A DNA stretch of 44,031 nucleotides from Nitrosomonadales bacterium (GTDB lineage: Bacteria; Pseudomonadota; Gammaproteobacteria; Burkholderiales; Gallionellaceae). The notes below the pieces were generated by a model. It was not told where the DNA came from and did no database searches. It saw only the letters and a program-made list of their open reading frames with translations. A program made the position numbers and the translations under genes. Of this stretch, positions 22,292 through 32,331 are shown in pieces (the first letter of the stretch is position 1; each line of letters starts with the position of its first letter). The DNA is taken from positions 1 to 44,031 of the forward strand of contig JADJWO010000002.1 in assembly GCA_016716325.1 (NCBI GenBank), given 5' to 3'.

Positions 22292-24619
22292 GTGCCTGAG
22301 ATCCTCACCCTCAAAACGCCGCACTTTGATTTGTCCGTGTGGACGAAGGAGGTTGCCAATGCGCAAGACCTGCTCGACAAAACGCACAAGGCACGCAAAG
22401 CCAACCTGCCAGTCAGTTCGCTCCGCTTTAATCCAGCCCTTTTAGTCGATGTGGTTATGCCGCCAAGCGGTGTGCTTTTGCCCCCGCAGCCGCTAACCGA
22501 GTTGGCTTTGCCAGAGCCACTTTTCTTTGAAAACAAACAATACGAATTTGAGTTCTTGTTCAAGGGCGCGGTGAGCAGCGGCGTCGAGCCTGCTGTCATT
22601 CACCGTTTGCGCGGCGTGGAGGAGGGGTTTCATTACAAACGCGGTTCGCTGCGCGGCAGCATCAATTTCGGCAACGACATCGGCTGGTTCCGATTGGGTG
22701 TGCGCTATGCGGTGGCGGGGCGCACGGTTGAGCAGTATGTGTCGTTTGAGGTATTGCCGACCAAAATGGTAATGGCGGATGACCTTGCTGTTATTCACCG
22801 CGATGTGGATGCCTGTTATCCGTTGTGGCGTTTCTCGCTGGCGCAAAAGACCGACCAGGAACTGGCGAAATCGCGCAAGCCGCACGAGCGTTTTCCGCTG
22901 CTGTGGCTGGCGCACTTCGGGAAATTGCGCACCGCGCTGGAAGAGGGTGTCCGGCGCATTTGCCATGCACCGCATACGAGGTTGCTGCCTTACGAGCATG
23001 CTGTTCGGGCGGAACGTTTGCGCGGCCGCTTATCGCCCAAGCTGGAAGAGCGGGTTACCGCCGATTTGCAGAGCGGCGAGTACCAACACCGTTACCGAAT
23101 CACTTCGCAGCGCCTGTCGGTCGACACACCGGAAAACCGGTTTGTGAAAATGGTGCTCACCAAAAGTATTCTGGAGATAGCTCGCTTCAAAGAACGCGTG
23201 GAGCGGGAAGACAAGTCGCCGGATCAGGGCCGCATTTCCCCCACGTTTATTTGCGAGCTTGGCGGTTGGATAAAGCCGCTTGAGCAATTGCTGAACCGAC
23301 CATTCTTTGCCGAGGTGGGGGCGTTCGATGGATTAACGGCGGAATCCCTGGTGCTGCACCAGCGGGCGGGTTATGCCGCCGTGTACCGGATATGGCAGGA
23401 ACTGAAGCTGTATCTGGATACGTTTGGGCGGCACGCATCCATTTCCATGAAATCGGTCGCGGAACTGTACGAGGTTTGGTGTTTGCTGGAAGTGCGGCGG
23501 ATGTTGCTGGAATTGGGCTTTGATGAAACCAAGAGCGAACGCGCGAAGCTGAATGGCAAGCGGCTGGAAAAGACGCTCATCGATGGCATGGGGGCAGCGT
23601 TTCATTTTTCGAGAGATGACGGCGTAACAATCAAACTGGTGCACGAACCGACCTTCTCCTCCACTGCCAATCCCGCATTCGGCAAAATCTACTCATGGAC
23701 TACCGAACAACGCCCGGATATTTACCTTGAAGCGACACTGGCTGACGGCGGAAAGGTGCAGTGGATCTTCGACGCGAAATATCGTATCGACACCGATAAC
23801 GAAGCAGCTGATGTGCCGCCCAATGATGCAATCAACCAGATGCACCGCTATCGCGACGCCCTGATTCATGTGCACAAAGCCGATGACGATCGGCCTGAAA
23901 AGACGCGCCCGATCTTGGGCGCATTTGTGTTGTATCCGGGTTGCTTCGACGAGGTGAATAGTCGCAATCCTTATGCGGAAGCAATTGAAGAAGTGGGCAT
24001 CGGCAGCTTTCCGCTGTTGCCGGGTAGTTCAAACAGCTGGCTGAAACAGTTCTTGGCGGAGCGCTTCCCGCAGCAGCATGATGCACATTACGTCGTTCCC
24101 GAGACGGATCAATATCTGGCTGAGGACTCGGCACGAATTGCGACGATGGGAACCTATCTCGGGCGCTATAAAGATTTAACGCTGGCAACTTCTCTTGGGC
24201 CGGGGCGGCGCGATGAATACGTTGAGCGGTATAGGAGCGGCACTGCGGGCTGGTATCACATGCCTGTTACTACAACCGACAAAAAATCAGTTGAACGCAA
24301 CGTGATGCGTGAAGTGCGTTACCTCGCAGCCGGAGTTTATTACAAGGACAAAAAGGATCGCTTCATATCCCATCTCTACGAGGTCAAGTCGGTACGGATT
24401 GTGAAGCGATGTGAAATTTCTGCCGAGCAGGCGGGCAAGGCAAGTACTTCAAGTGATGAATATTGGCTGTTTGAATTGGGCTATTCACAGCCATTGGGGT
24501 CGCAAATCAAGATGAGTACCCGATCCGGTAGGTTCCCATTTGAATTGGTGCAAGCGGCCGATTTAATGAAAGCAGCGGATTGGGAAGCCGTGACCAAGCG
24601 CTATGCGCTACTAACCTAG
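22292..24619 (+). CDS. DUF2357/DUF524 nuclease subunit, McrC-like partner
   Basis: This 775-residue protein starts at GTG 22292, 18 bases after the GTPase gene. The N-terminal half resembles DUF2357 (FENKQYEFEFLFKGAVSSG, RGSLRGSINFGNDIGWF). The C-terminal half is DUF524-like with a PD-(D/E)xK core: D474 in RPDIYLEATL and D493-A-K495 in WIFDAKYRID, followed by INQMHRYRDALIH. This is the expected cleaving subunit that works with the McrB-like GTPase. The gene is of normal G+C, unlike the methyltransferase upstream. The product is cytoplasmic. Confidence 0.82.
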   Translation: MPEILTLKTPHFDLSVWTKEVANAQDLLDKTHKARKANLPVSSLRFNPALLVDVVMPPSGVLLPPQPLTELALPEPLFFENKQYEFEFLFKGAVSSGVEPAVIHRLRGVEEGFHYKRGSLRGSINFGNDIGWFRLGVRYAVAGRTVEQYVSFEVLPTKMVMADDLAVIHRDVDACYPLWRFSLAQKTDQELAKSRKPHERFPLLWLAHFGKLRTALEEGVRRICHAPHTRLLPYEHAVRAERLRGRLSPKLEERVTADLQSGEYQHRYRITSQRLSVDTPENRFVKMVLTKSILEIARFKERVEREDKSPDQGRISPTFICELGGWIKPLEQLLNRPFFAEVGAFDGLTAESLVLHQRAGYAAVYRIWQELKLYLDTFGRHASISMKSVAELYEVWCLLEVRRMLLELGFDETKSERAKLNGKRLEKTLIDGMGAAFHFSRDDGVTIKLVHEPTFSSTANPAFGKIYSWTTEQRPDIYLEATLADGGKVQWIFDAKYRIDTDNEAADVPPNDAINQMHRYRDALIHVHKADDDRPEKTRPILGAFVLYPGCFDEVNSRNPYAEAIEEVGIGSFPLLPGSSNSWLKQFLAERFPQQHDAHYVVPETDQYLAEDSARIATMGTYLGRYKDLTLATSLGPGRRDEYVERYRSGTAGWYHMPVTTTDKKSVERNVMREVRYLAAGVYYKDKKDRFISHLYEVKSVRIVKRCEISAEQAGKASTSSDEYWLFELGYSQPLGSQIKMSTRSGRFPFELVQAADLMKAADWEAVTKRYALLT

Positions 24620-24623
24620 ACTC

Positions 24624-25040
24624 ATGGCCGACATCTGGAGCAAACAAAAACGCTCGGAGGTCATGTCATTGATCCGTTCGCGCGGAAACAAAGCCACCGA
24701 GTTGCGCCTGATTGAAATATTTCGTGAGAACGGCATCACCGGTTGGCGGCGCAACCAGCCGCTTTTCGGCAAGCCGGATTTCACCTTTAGACGGGAACGG
24801 GTTGTTGTATTTGTGGATGGCTGTTTCTGGCATGGCTGCCCGAAATGCTACAAGCGGCCAAGCAGCAACCAAGTGTTTTGGGATACCAAGATCACCTCCA
24901 ACCAGAAGAGGGATCGGAAAGTCGGCCGAGAGTTGCGCCGGGAGGGCTGGAAGGTGATTCGCGTTTGGCAGCATCAACTCGACAGTTCCGCACGGGTTGC
25001 GGGCCGAATACGTAGAGCTTTGAACGCTTCTGGAAAATAA
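24624..25040 (+). CDS. vsr: very short patch repair endonuclease
   Basis: This 138-residue protein has the Vsr signatures MADIWSKQKRSEVMSLIRSRGNKATELRL..., ITGWRRNQPLFGKPDFTF with the catalytic Asp, VVFVDGCFWHGCPKCYK with zinc/active-site His and Cys, and GWKVIRVWQHQL. Vsr nicks next to T:G mismatches that arise by deamination of 5-methylcytosine, protecting the methyltransferase's target sites from mutation. It is the last gene of the four-gene operon, 4 bases after the nuclease stop, and followed by a terminator hairpin. Confidence 0.93.
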   Translation: MADIWSKQKRSEVMSLIRSRGNKATELRLIEIFRENGITGWRRNQPLFGKPDFTFRRERVVVFVDGCFWHGCPKCYKRPSSNQVFWDTKITSNQKRDRKVGRELRREGWKVIRVWQHQLDSSARVAGRIRRALNASGK

Positions 25041-25049
25041 GGAGAAACG

Positions 25050-25074
25050 AAACGGGCCGCAATGCGGCCCGTTT
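25050..25074 (+). terminator. terminator of the restriction operon
   Basis: AAACGGGCCGC and GCGGCCCGTTT form a perfect 11-bp stem with an AAT loop, followed by GTCATT. It lies 10 bases after the vsr stop. The T-run is short, so efficiency is uncertain. Confidence 0.65.
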
Positions 25075-25095
25075 GTCATTCAGAGTAAGTGCAGC

Positions 25096-25210
25096 TTAAG
25101 CCTTGTGATAAACCTCGGCGCCCTGCTTCACAAACTCAACCGACTTCACTTCCATCCCTTTTGCTAGCGCCTCGGCTTCGGCGATGCCCTGCGCGGCGGC
25201 GAAGTCGCGC
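25096..25210 (-). pseudogene. thiC 3'-end copy A (most distal)
   Basis: The minus strand reads FAAAQGIAEAEALAKGME, VEFVKQGAEVYHKA and TAA at 25096-25098, the same last 37-38 residues as the intact thiC ending at 27080. Substitutions are scattered and mostly synonymous. The similarity stops at 25210, directly beside the stop codon of the HepT gene (25215). It has no start and no function by itself; it marks the left edge of the first MntA-HepT insert. Confidence 0.85.
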
Positions 25211-25214
25211 AGGC

Positions 25215-25577
25215 TTATTTGATTTCGTCGAGCAGTTGTTTGATTTGTGTGTGCAGTTCCGGCAAATCGGTGCGGATGGTTTCCCAGACCATTTCCAGAT
25301 CAACCTTGAAGTAGCCGTGTGCGACGCGGTTACGCATCGCATATACGACTGTCCATGGAATTTCCGGGTGGGCAGCTGCAAATTCGGCGTGGAAGCGCTC
25401 GATGTTGTGCGCTGCTTCGCCGATGATCTCAAAATTGCGGATTACTGCATCCTGTGTTTTCTGGTCATTCAGGAATGCGACTTCATCGGTGTCCGCAAGG
25501 TACAGGTCGATGCGCTCGATGGCTTCGAGGATATGCTCGAGATAATCGGGAATGCGCAGGATATCGGATTTGCTCAT
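25215..25577 (-). CDS. hepT: HepT-like HEPN ribonuclease toxin 1
   Basis: This 120-residue helical protein of the DUF86/HepT family has the RX4HXY active-site motif at R82-NRVA-H87-G-Y89. HepT toxins cleave RNA, and the partner MntA neutralises them by adenylylating the tyrosine of this motif. The start overlaps the end of the nucleotidyltransferase gene by four bases (ATGA). The stop lies 5 bases from a copy of the thiC 3' end. All residues needed for toxin activity appear present. Confidence 0.9.
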   Translation of the reverse strand: MSKSDILRIPDYLEHILEAIERIDLYLADTDEVAFLNDQKTQDAVIRNFEIIGEAAHNIERFHAEFAAAHPEIPWTVVYAMRNRVAHGYFKVDLEMVWETIRTDLPELHTQIKQLLDEIK

Positions 25578-25864
25578 ACCGGGACGGCCTCGGTCAGCAC
25601 ATGTGCGCGGAATTTGTCGGGCAAAGCATTGGGGGTCAATACGTCCACACTGACGTTGAGCAGTTTTGCCACTTCCACCTGTATCCTGGCAATATCCATC
25701 AGGGTTGTTTCCGGTAGTGGTTCAACCAGCAAATCAAGGTCGCTGTCTTCGGTGTCTTCGCCATGCAGCACGGAGCCAAACACACGCACGTTGCGCACGC
25801 GATGGCGCAGGGCGATTTCGCGTATGGCCTCGCGGTGGTTTTGCAGTGCTATGGAAGGGCGCAT
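25574..25864 (-). CDS. mntA: MntA-like nucleotidyltransferase antitoxin 1
   Basis: This 96-residue minimal nucleotidyltransferase has the GSX10DXD motif: G30-S31 in VFGSVLHG and D42-L-D44 in DSDLDLLVEPL. MntA antitoxins transfer AMP groups from ATP to the active-site tyrosine of HepT. It is the first gene of the pair, overlapping hepT by 4 bases. The 150 bases upstream, before the next thiC copy, hold a TATAAT box and otherwise only unassigned G+C-rich sequence. Confidence 0.9.
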   Translation of the reverse strand: MRPSIALQNHREAIREIALRHRVRNVRVFGSVLHGEDTEDSDLDLLVEPLPETTLMDIARIQVEVAKLLNVSVDVLTPNALPDKFRAHVLTEAVPV

Positions 25865-25893
25865 GGCGTTGTTTGTCTTGATTCAATGGCGCG

Positions 25894-25899
25894 ATTATA
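25894..25899 (-). promoter_or_regulatory. possible -10 box for mntA-hepT pair 1
   Basis: The minus strand carries TATAAT about 30 bases before the mntA ATG. A matching -35 is not convincing. Confidence 0.35.
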
Positions 25900-26017
25900 A
25901 CGAGCCGGGAGGATTATTGTGGTTTCACTCTCGGACAATCTGCGCATGCGCCACCGGGACGAATGACCCTGCAGCCACGGCCTGCGCCCTGCGGGGACAG
26001 CGCGGACGTGAAGCCTG

Positions 26018-26184
26018 TCACGCCTTGTGATAAACCTCCGCCCCCTGCTTCACAAACTCCACCGACTTCACTTCCATCCCTTTCGCTAAAGCCTCTGCTT
26101 CGGCAATCCCCTGCGCGGCGGCGAAGTCGCGCACGTCCTGGCTGATCTTCATCGAGCAGAAGTGGGCCGCCTTGACGGATTCCT
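26018..26184 (-). pseudogene. thiC 3'-end copy B (middle)
   Basis: The minus strand reads ESVKAAHFCSMKISQDVRDF, AAQGIAEAEALAKGME and VEFVKQGAEVYHKA, ending TGA at 26018-26020. It covers about the last 55 codons of thiC. Compared with thiC, 24 bases are missing in frame between two GAGCAGAA direct repeats, removing CGPQFCSM and thereby two of the three Fe-S cysteines. The right edge (about 26184) is 20 bases from the stop of the next HEPN gene. It separates the two MntA-HepT inserts. Confidence 0.85.
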
Positions 26185-26203
26185 GAGAAGAATTTGCGTT
26201 CCG

Positions 26204-26698
26204 CTACTGCGATTTATCGAGGCCAAGCGACTGAGCCTGATGTTCGATGCGGGCGACGATGTCCATGAGCATGCGAGAGGCTTCGTCAGCTGTTTGCAGT
26301 GCTTCGAGGAACAGCTCCGCTTCGGCCATGTATTCGTGAACGAGGAGATTGCGGAGTTTCCTCGCGCTGATGAATGATTCGGTGCTTTCCACCCAACCTG
26401 CCTTTTCGGCATAGGCAAGGTTGTCCAGCAAGGATGTTGGGGTGCCGCCAAGGAGAAAGACAAATCGCGGAATGAGTTTGTCGCCGATGTGGTCTTGCAG
26501 TCTACCGAAGCGGCTGACGAATGCGTCAATCTTTTCCGCGAGGTCGTCGCGCTGGGTGAGGTTGCACACCCACTCCAAATCCATGTGCTGCGCATACAAA
26601 GTGCGATGGGTGTAGGCGAGGTGGGTCGCTTCCTTCCTGGCCAGGTTAAGCGCGAGCAGGGCGTTCTCGGCGTGCTCTGGCAAGTAAGCAAGGGTCAT
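26204..26698 (-). CDS. HepT-like HEPN ribonuclease toxin 2
   Basis: This 164-residue helical protein starts MTLAYLPEHAENALLALN. It contains the HEPN RX4HXY motif R116-NLLV-H121-E-Y123, the same active-site pattern as the first HepT. It is longer and very different in sequence from HepT 1, so the pairs are not a recent duplication. The ATG at 26698 is preferred over upstream codons because those overlap the nucleotidyltransferase gene. The gene lies 10 bases after its putative antitoxin gene and next to a thiC tail copy. Confidence 0.78.
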   Translation of the reverse strand: MTLAYLPEHAENALLALNLARKEATHLAYTHRTLYAQHMDLEWVCNLTQRDDLAEKIDAFVSRFGRLQDHIGDKLIPRFVFLLGGTPTSLLDNLAYAEKAGWVESTESFISARKLRNLLVHEYMAEAELFLEALQTADEASRMLMDIVARIEHQAQSLGLDKSQ

Positions 26699-26708
26699 AG
26701 CAGCACAC

Positions 26709-26996
26709 CTAGGTGCGTTTGGCGATGCCGAAGATCGGCGCCTCGGCGGTGCGCCCATCCTTGAGCAGGACATCCAGTTTGCGGTCGCCCAACGCCATGA
26801 TCAGTGCGCCATAGAGATTGCAGAGGACCTTGGCACGGTTGGGAAACCTTGCTTCGGTCTCAACCAGTAAATCTATGTCGCCGCCGCGCAGGTTGTCGTC
26901 CACGCGCGAACCGAACAGCCAGACGCGACTCTCCGTACCCAGTACTCGGGCCACGGTGCTTTTGGTGATCTGTGCCTGATCCGGTGTAAGACGCAT
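26709..26996 (-). CDS. MntA-like nucleotidyltransferase antitoxin 2
   Basis: This 95-residue minimal nucleotidyltransferase has GS29-30 in LFGSRVDDNLRGG and D40-I-D42 in GDIDLLVETE, the nucleotide- and metal-binding motif. A Shine-Dalgarno GAGAGGAAG precedes the ATG at 26996, and a TATGAT -10-like box lies about 45 bases upstream. The frame ends at TAG within the palindrome CACCTAGGTG; because CTAG recurs at doubtful positions in this window, the exact C-terminus may be wrong. It pairs with HepT 2. Confidence 0.83.
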   Translation of the reverse strand: MRLTPDQAQITKSTVARVLGTESRVWLFGSRVDDNLRGGDIDLLVETEARFPNRAKVLCNLYGALIMALGDRKLDVLLKDGRTAEAPIFGIAKRT

Positions 26997-27079
26997 GCTG
27001 CTTCCTCTCTGCTGGCAACTCGGTGTTTCTAACCGGGAAAATCATATCATGCCCCGGGTTTGAGTGGCTTCCGCAGTTG

Positions 27080-28948
<1,869 letters not shown>

Positions 28949-28951
28949 GAT

Positions 28952-28975
28952 GGTGCTCCAAATGCTGGGAGCACC
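28952..28975 (-). promoter_or_regulatory. ribosome-binding-site hairpin of thiC
   Basis: GGTGCTCC and GGAGCACC form an 8-bp stem with an 8-base loop directly before the thiC ATG. On the minus strand the 3' arm contains the Shine-Dalgarno GGAG seven bases from the start codon. It is the likely expression platform of the riboswitch, hiding the ribosome site when thiamine pyrophosphate is bound. Confidence 0.7.
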
Positions 28976-28982
28976 GGATGGA

Positions 28983-29058
28983 TGCTTCCCTACGACGGCA
29001 TGACCCGTACAGGTTCAAAGGGTGTGTCTCACTCCGCCATCGCGGAGACCCCTAGCGA
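28983..29058 (-). ncRNA. thiamine pyrophosphate (THI-box) riboswitch
   Basis: Read on the minus strand: CTAGGGGTC at the 5' side, GGAGTGAGA, then ACCCTTTGAACCTG, and TCGTAGGGAAGC at the 3' side. These are the conserved pyrimidine- and pyrophosphate-sensing parts of the TPP aptamer. It lies 35 bases upstream of thiC and precedes the RBS-sequestering hairpin, indicating translational control. Bases 29059-29177 further upstream hold the thiC promoter region shared with the divergent aas gene; no strong boxes were seen. Confidence 0.93.
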
Positions 29059-29177
29059 GGGACGCAAGGTACTGGATTGGTACGCCAAAAGCAAGTTTCC
29101 GGTAAACCATAACCTGACACACGGTGAGGAATTTGCATACAATCCCCGCCTCGGGAATTTTTTCTTGGTGATCGCGA

Positions 29178-31320
29178 ATGAAGGGACTGATCAGGGTAAT
29201 CCTGCGCATCATTGCGCAACTATTGTTTCGATTACAGGTGCGCGGAGACGCTTCAGTCTTAAAGACGGAACGGTTGCTCATCATTGCCAATCACGAGTCC
29301 TTCCTGGACGGTTTGCTGCTCGGCCTGTTCCTTCCGGTCAACCCGGTGTTTGTAGTCCATACCTAGGCATCTCCCGGCTCTGGTTTTTCCGGATCATCCT
29401 GTCGTTGGTCGATTATCTGGCCGTTGATCCGACCAGCCCGATGGCAATGAAGAAAGTCATCAAACTGATCGACACCTACCGGCCGGTGATGATTTTCCGG
29501 AAGGGCGCATCACCGTTACCGGCAACCTGATGAAGGTCTACGAGGGGCCTGCGTTCGTTGCCGCCAAGACTGGCGCAACGCTGGTGCCATCCGGCTGGAC
29601 GGCGGGGCACGCAGCTATTTTTCACGGGTGTCCGGCAAGATGCCCAAGCAACTGTTCCCGAAAATATCCATTTCCATTTTGCCTGCGACGCGTATCGCCA
29701 TGCCGGACGCACCGTCGGCAAAACTGCGCCGTCGCATGGCGGGTGAAGCGCTGCGCCGCCTGATGCAGGAAATGATCTTTGCTTCGCACCCCAAGCAGAC
29801 CCTGTACTCCGCGTTTATCGATGCAACCGAAATATTCGGCCGCAAGCGCCGCTTGCTGGAGGACATGAAACAGATCGAATATTCCTACAACGATCTGCTG
29901 AAGATGGTGCTGGTGCTGGGCCGTCTGGTTGCCAGGGAAACTTCGGAAACCGAGCGCGTCGGCCTGCTGCTGCCTAATGTCGCACCGACGCTGAGCCTGA
30001 TTTTCGGCCTGACTGCATTGCGGCGCGTGCCTGCCATGCTCAATTACACGGCGGGCACGGACGGGCTGCAGGCGGCCTGCGTGGCGGCGCAGATTCAGAC
30101 CATCGTCGCATCGCGCGCCTTCGTGGAGCAGGCCAAGCTCACGGACAAGCTTTCCGGATTGCAAGCGGTACGCCTTATCTACCTGGAAGACCTGCGCGAA
30201 CAGGTCGGCCTGGCGGACAAGCTGTGGCTGGTGCTCTATGCCTTGCGCCGCCCGCGCGCGATCGAGCTGCCCACAGCCCCTGATGAACCTGCCGTGGTGC
30301 TGTTCACCTCCGGATCGGAAGGCAAGCCCAAGGGCGTGGTGTTGTCGCATCGCGCGCTACTGTCAAACATCGCGCAGGTACGCGCGGTGATCGACTTCTC
30401 GGTGGACGACAAGGTGCTCAACGCCCTGCCCATCTTCCATTCCTTCGGGCTCACCGCCAGGCGCGTTGCTGCCGGTGCTGATAACGCCAACCTGTTCCTC
30501 TACCCGACGCCGCTGCACTACCGCGTCATTCCGGAACTGGCTTACGACCGCAACTGCACAGTCCTGTTCGGCACCAGCACGTTCTTGGGAAACTACGCTA
30601 AATTTGCCCATCCATACGACTTCTTCCGTCTGCGTTATGTGATCGCGGGGGCCGAAAAACTCTCCGACGCGGTACGCGGGATATGGTTTGAAAAGTTTGG
30701 CATCCGTATTTTTGAAGGGTATGGCGCGACCGAGACGGCGCCGGTGCTTTCGGTCAACACACCGATGACCTACCGAACCGGGACAGTGGGGCACCTGCTC
30801 CCGGGCATTGAACACCGTATCGACTAGGTGCCCGGTATCGAGGATGGCGGCTTGTTGCATGTGCGCGGCCCCAATCTCATGTCCGGGTACCTGCGATTCG
30901 AAAGACCCGGCGAACTGGAACCGCCGTCCTCCAGCATGGGGGCGGGCTGGTACAGCACCTGGCGACATCGTCAACATCGACGGGGACGGTTTCCTGAAAA
31001 TCGTCGGGCGCGTGAAACGTTTCGCCAAAGTGGCCGGTGAAATGGTCTCGCTGGAGGTGGTGGAGAAGATGGCCGTGCTTGCCTCACCGGGTGGCACGCA
31101 TGCCGCTTCCACCCAAGCCGACCCGCAGCGCGGTGAAACCATCGTGCTGTTCACCACCGATGCCGGACTTACCCGTGACGTGTTGCAAACCGTCGCGCGC
31201 GACAACGGCTGGCCGGAGATCGCCGTGCCGCGCAAGATCCAGCGCGTCGATGCGCTGCCGCTGCTCGGCACCGGAAAACTGGATTACATGACGCTGAAGA
31301 CCTGGGCGGAGACGGCATAG
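29178..31320 (+). pseudogene. aas: acyltransferase / acyl-ACP synthetase (Aas-like), many frameshifts
   Basis: The N-terminal PlsC-type acyltransferase has NHESFLD (NHX4D) and the shifted FPEG region (near 29497). The C-terminal AMP-forming acyl-ACP synthetase has VVLFTSGSEGKPKGVVLSH, EGYGATETAPVLSVN and GKLDYMTLKTW. Aas re-acylates lysophospholipids at the inner membrane. Breaks occur near 29364, 29497, 29590, 30459, 30825 (TAG) and 30960. The span of 2143 bases corresponds to about 714 codons, close to the 719 of E. coli Aas, so losses and gains nearly cancel. Homopolymer contraction and CCGG-site errors explain most breaks. I infer an intact gene in low-quality sequence. Confidence 0.8.
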
Positions 31321-31324
31321 TCCG

Positions 31325-32331
31325 ATGCAGAGCATGAACGCGAATCGCCGCCGTTTCCTGCAGCAACTGCTGGCTGCCGGCTTTGCGCTGGCCGCTACGC
31401 CCGCCAGTGCCGGTCTGCTGAAAGGCAGGCTGCTCAACGCCTGTGGAACCATCCTCCCGAAATACCTTGCCGAACATCCGATTGTCACCGCAGCGTGGTC
31501 GGGAATCGTGCCCGAGCGGGTCTGGGACGCGCATGCCCATATTGCGGGCACGGGTGATTCGGGCAGCGGGATTTACACCTCGCCAGACATGGATAGCGTA
31601 TGGCACCCGGTGGAATTTGCTCAGCACGAGTTTTATCTGGATGCGGCCTGCGCCGAAAAAACGCGGGTTGACCTGAGCTATGTCGAGCGTCTGGCGCATC
31701 TGGTCGAGGAACTGAAACCCGGCTGCAAACTGCTGTTGTTCGCCTTCGAACAGGCATACGACGAATCGGGCAGGGCGCTGCCGGAACGCACCGCATTCCA
31801 CGTTCCGAATGCCTATGCCCGCGAACTTGCGCGCCACTATCCGCAACATTTCGAGTGGGCGTGTTCGATTCATCCCCCGGCCCGAAGCCGTTGACGCACT
31901 GGCGGCCGCCGTGTCGGACGGCGCACGCGCGGTCAAGTGGCTGCCGTCCGCGATGGGCATCGATCCCGCGTCGCCGAAGTGCGATGCATTTTATGCCGCT
32001 GCAACACCTGTTCGGGGATATCTCGGCGGTCGTGTTGCGCAACCGCCCGTCCCGGATCCTGCGCGCGATCATCGAACATCGCGACTGGCATGCCCGCCTG
32101 CTCAACGGCACCGATTACCCGCTGCCCGGCGTGCTGCCGCTGACTTCTCCGCATCGGTGGGCCAAGGCCGGGCTGCTCGACAGCGCGGCAGTGCCGGTGC
32201 TGAACAAGATACAGAATTACAATCCGCTGCTGTTCGACTTCGTGCTGAAGCGGCAATTGCGAGTCGGCACGCAGCAATTGCCGGCTGGCATTTTCCATAC
32301 CCGTGACTTTTTCCTGCGGAGCGCCATATGA
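31325..32331 (+). pseudogene. amidohydrolase-family protein with a Tat-like signal, internal loss
   Basis: ATG 31325 gives MQSMNANRRRFLQQLLAAGF, a twin-arginine-like signal followed by a lipoprotein-free Ala-rich segment. VWDAHAHIAG carries the first metal-binding His pair of amidohydrolases. YARELARHYPQHFEWACSIHP continues the barrel, then the frame shifts near 31880. Between CDAFYA (about 31993) and LFGDISAVV (about 32010) roughly 100 codons seem to be missing, including further metal ligands. The C-terminal NGTDYPLPGVLPLTS returns. The substrate is unknown. It overlaps the next gene by four bases and follows aas by 4 bases, so it belongs to the lipid operon. Confidence 0.6.

Noticed and set aside
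25096..26184. thiC tails as functional antisense or 3' UTR elements
   Set aside because: They are decaying coding fragments with no conserved structure beyond the protein sequence; junction remnants are a sufficient explanation.
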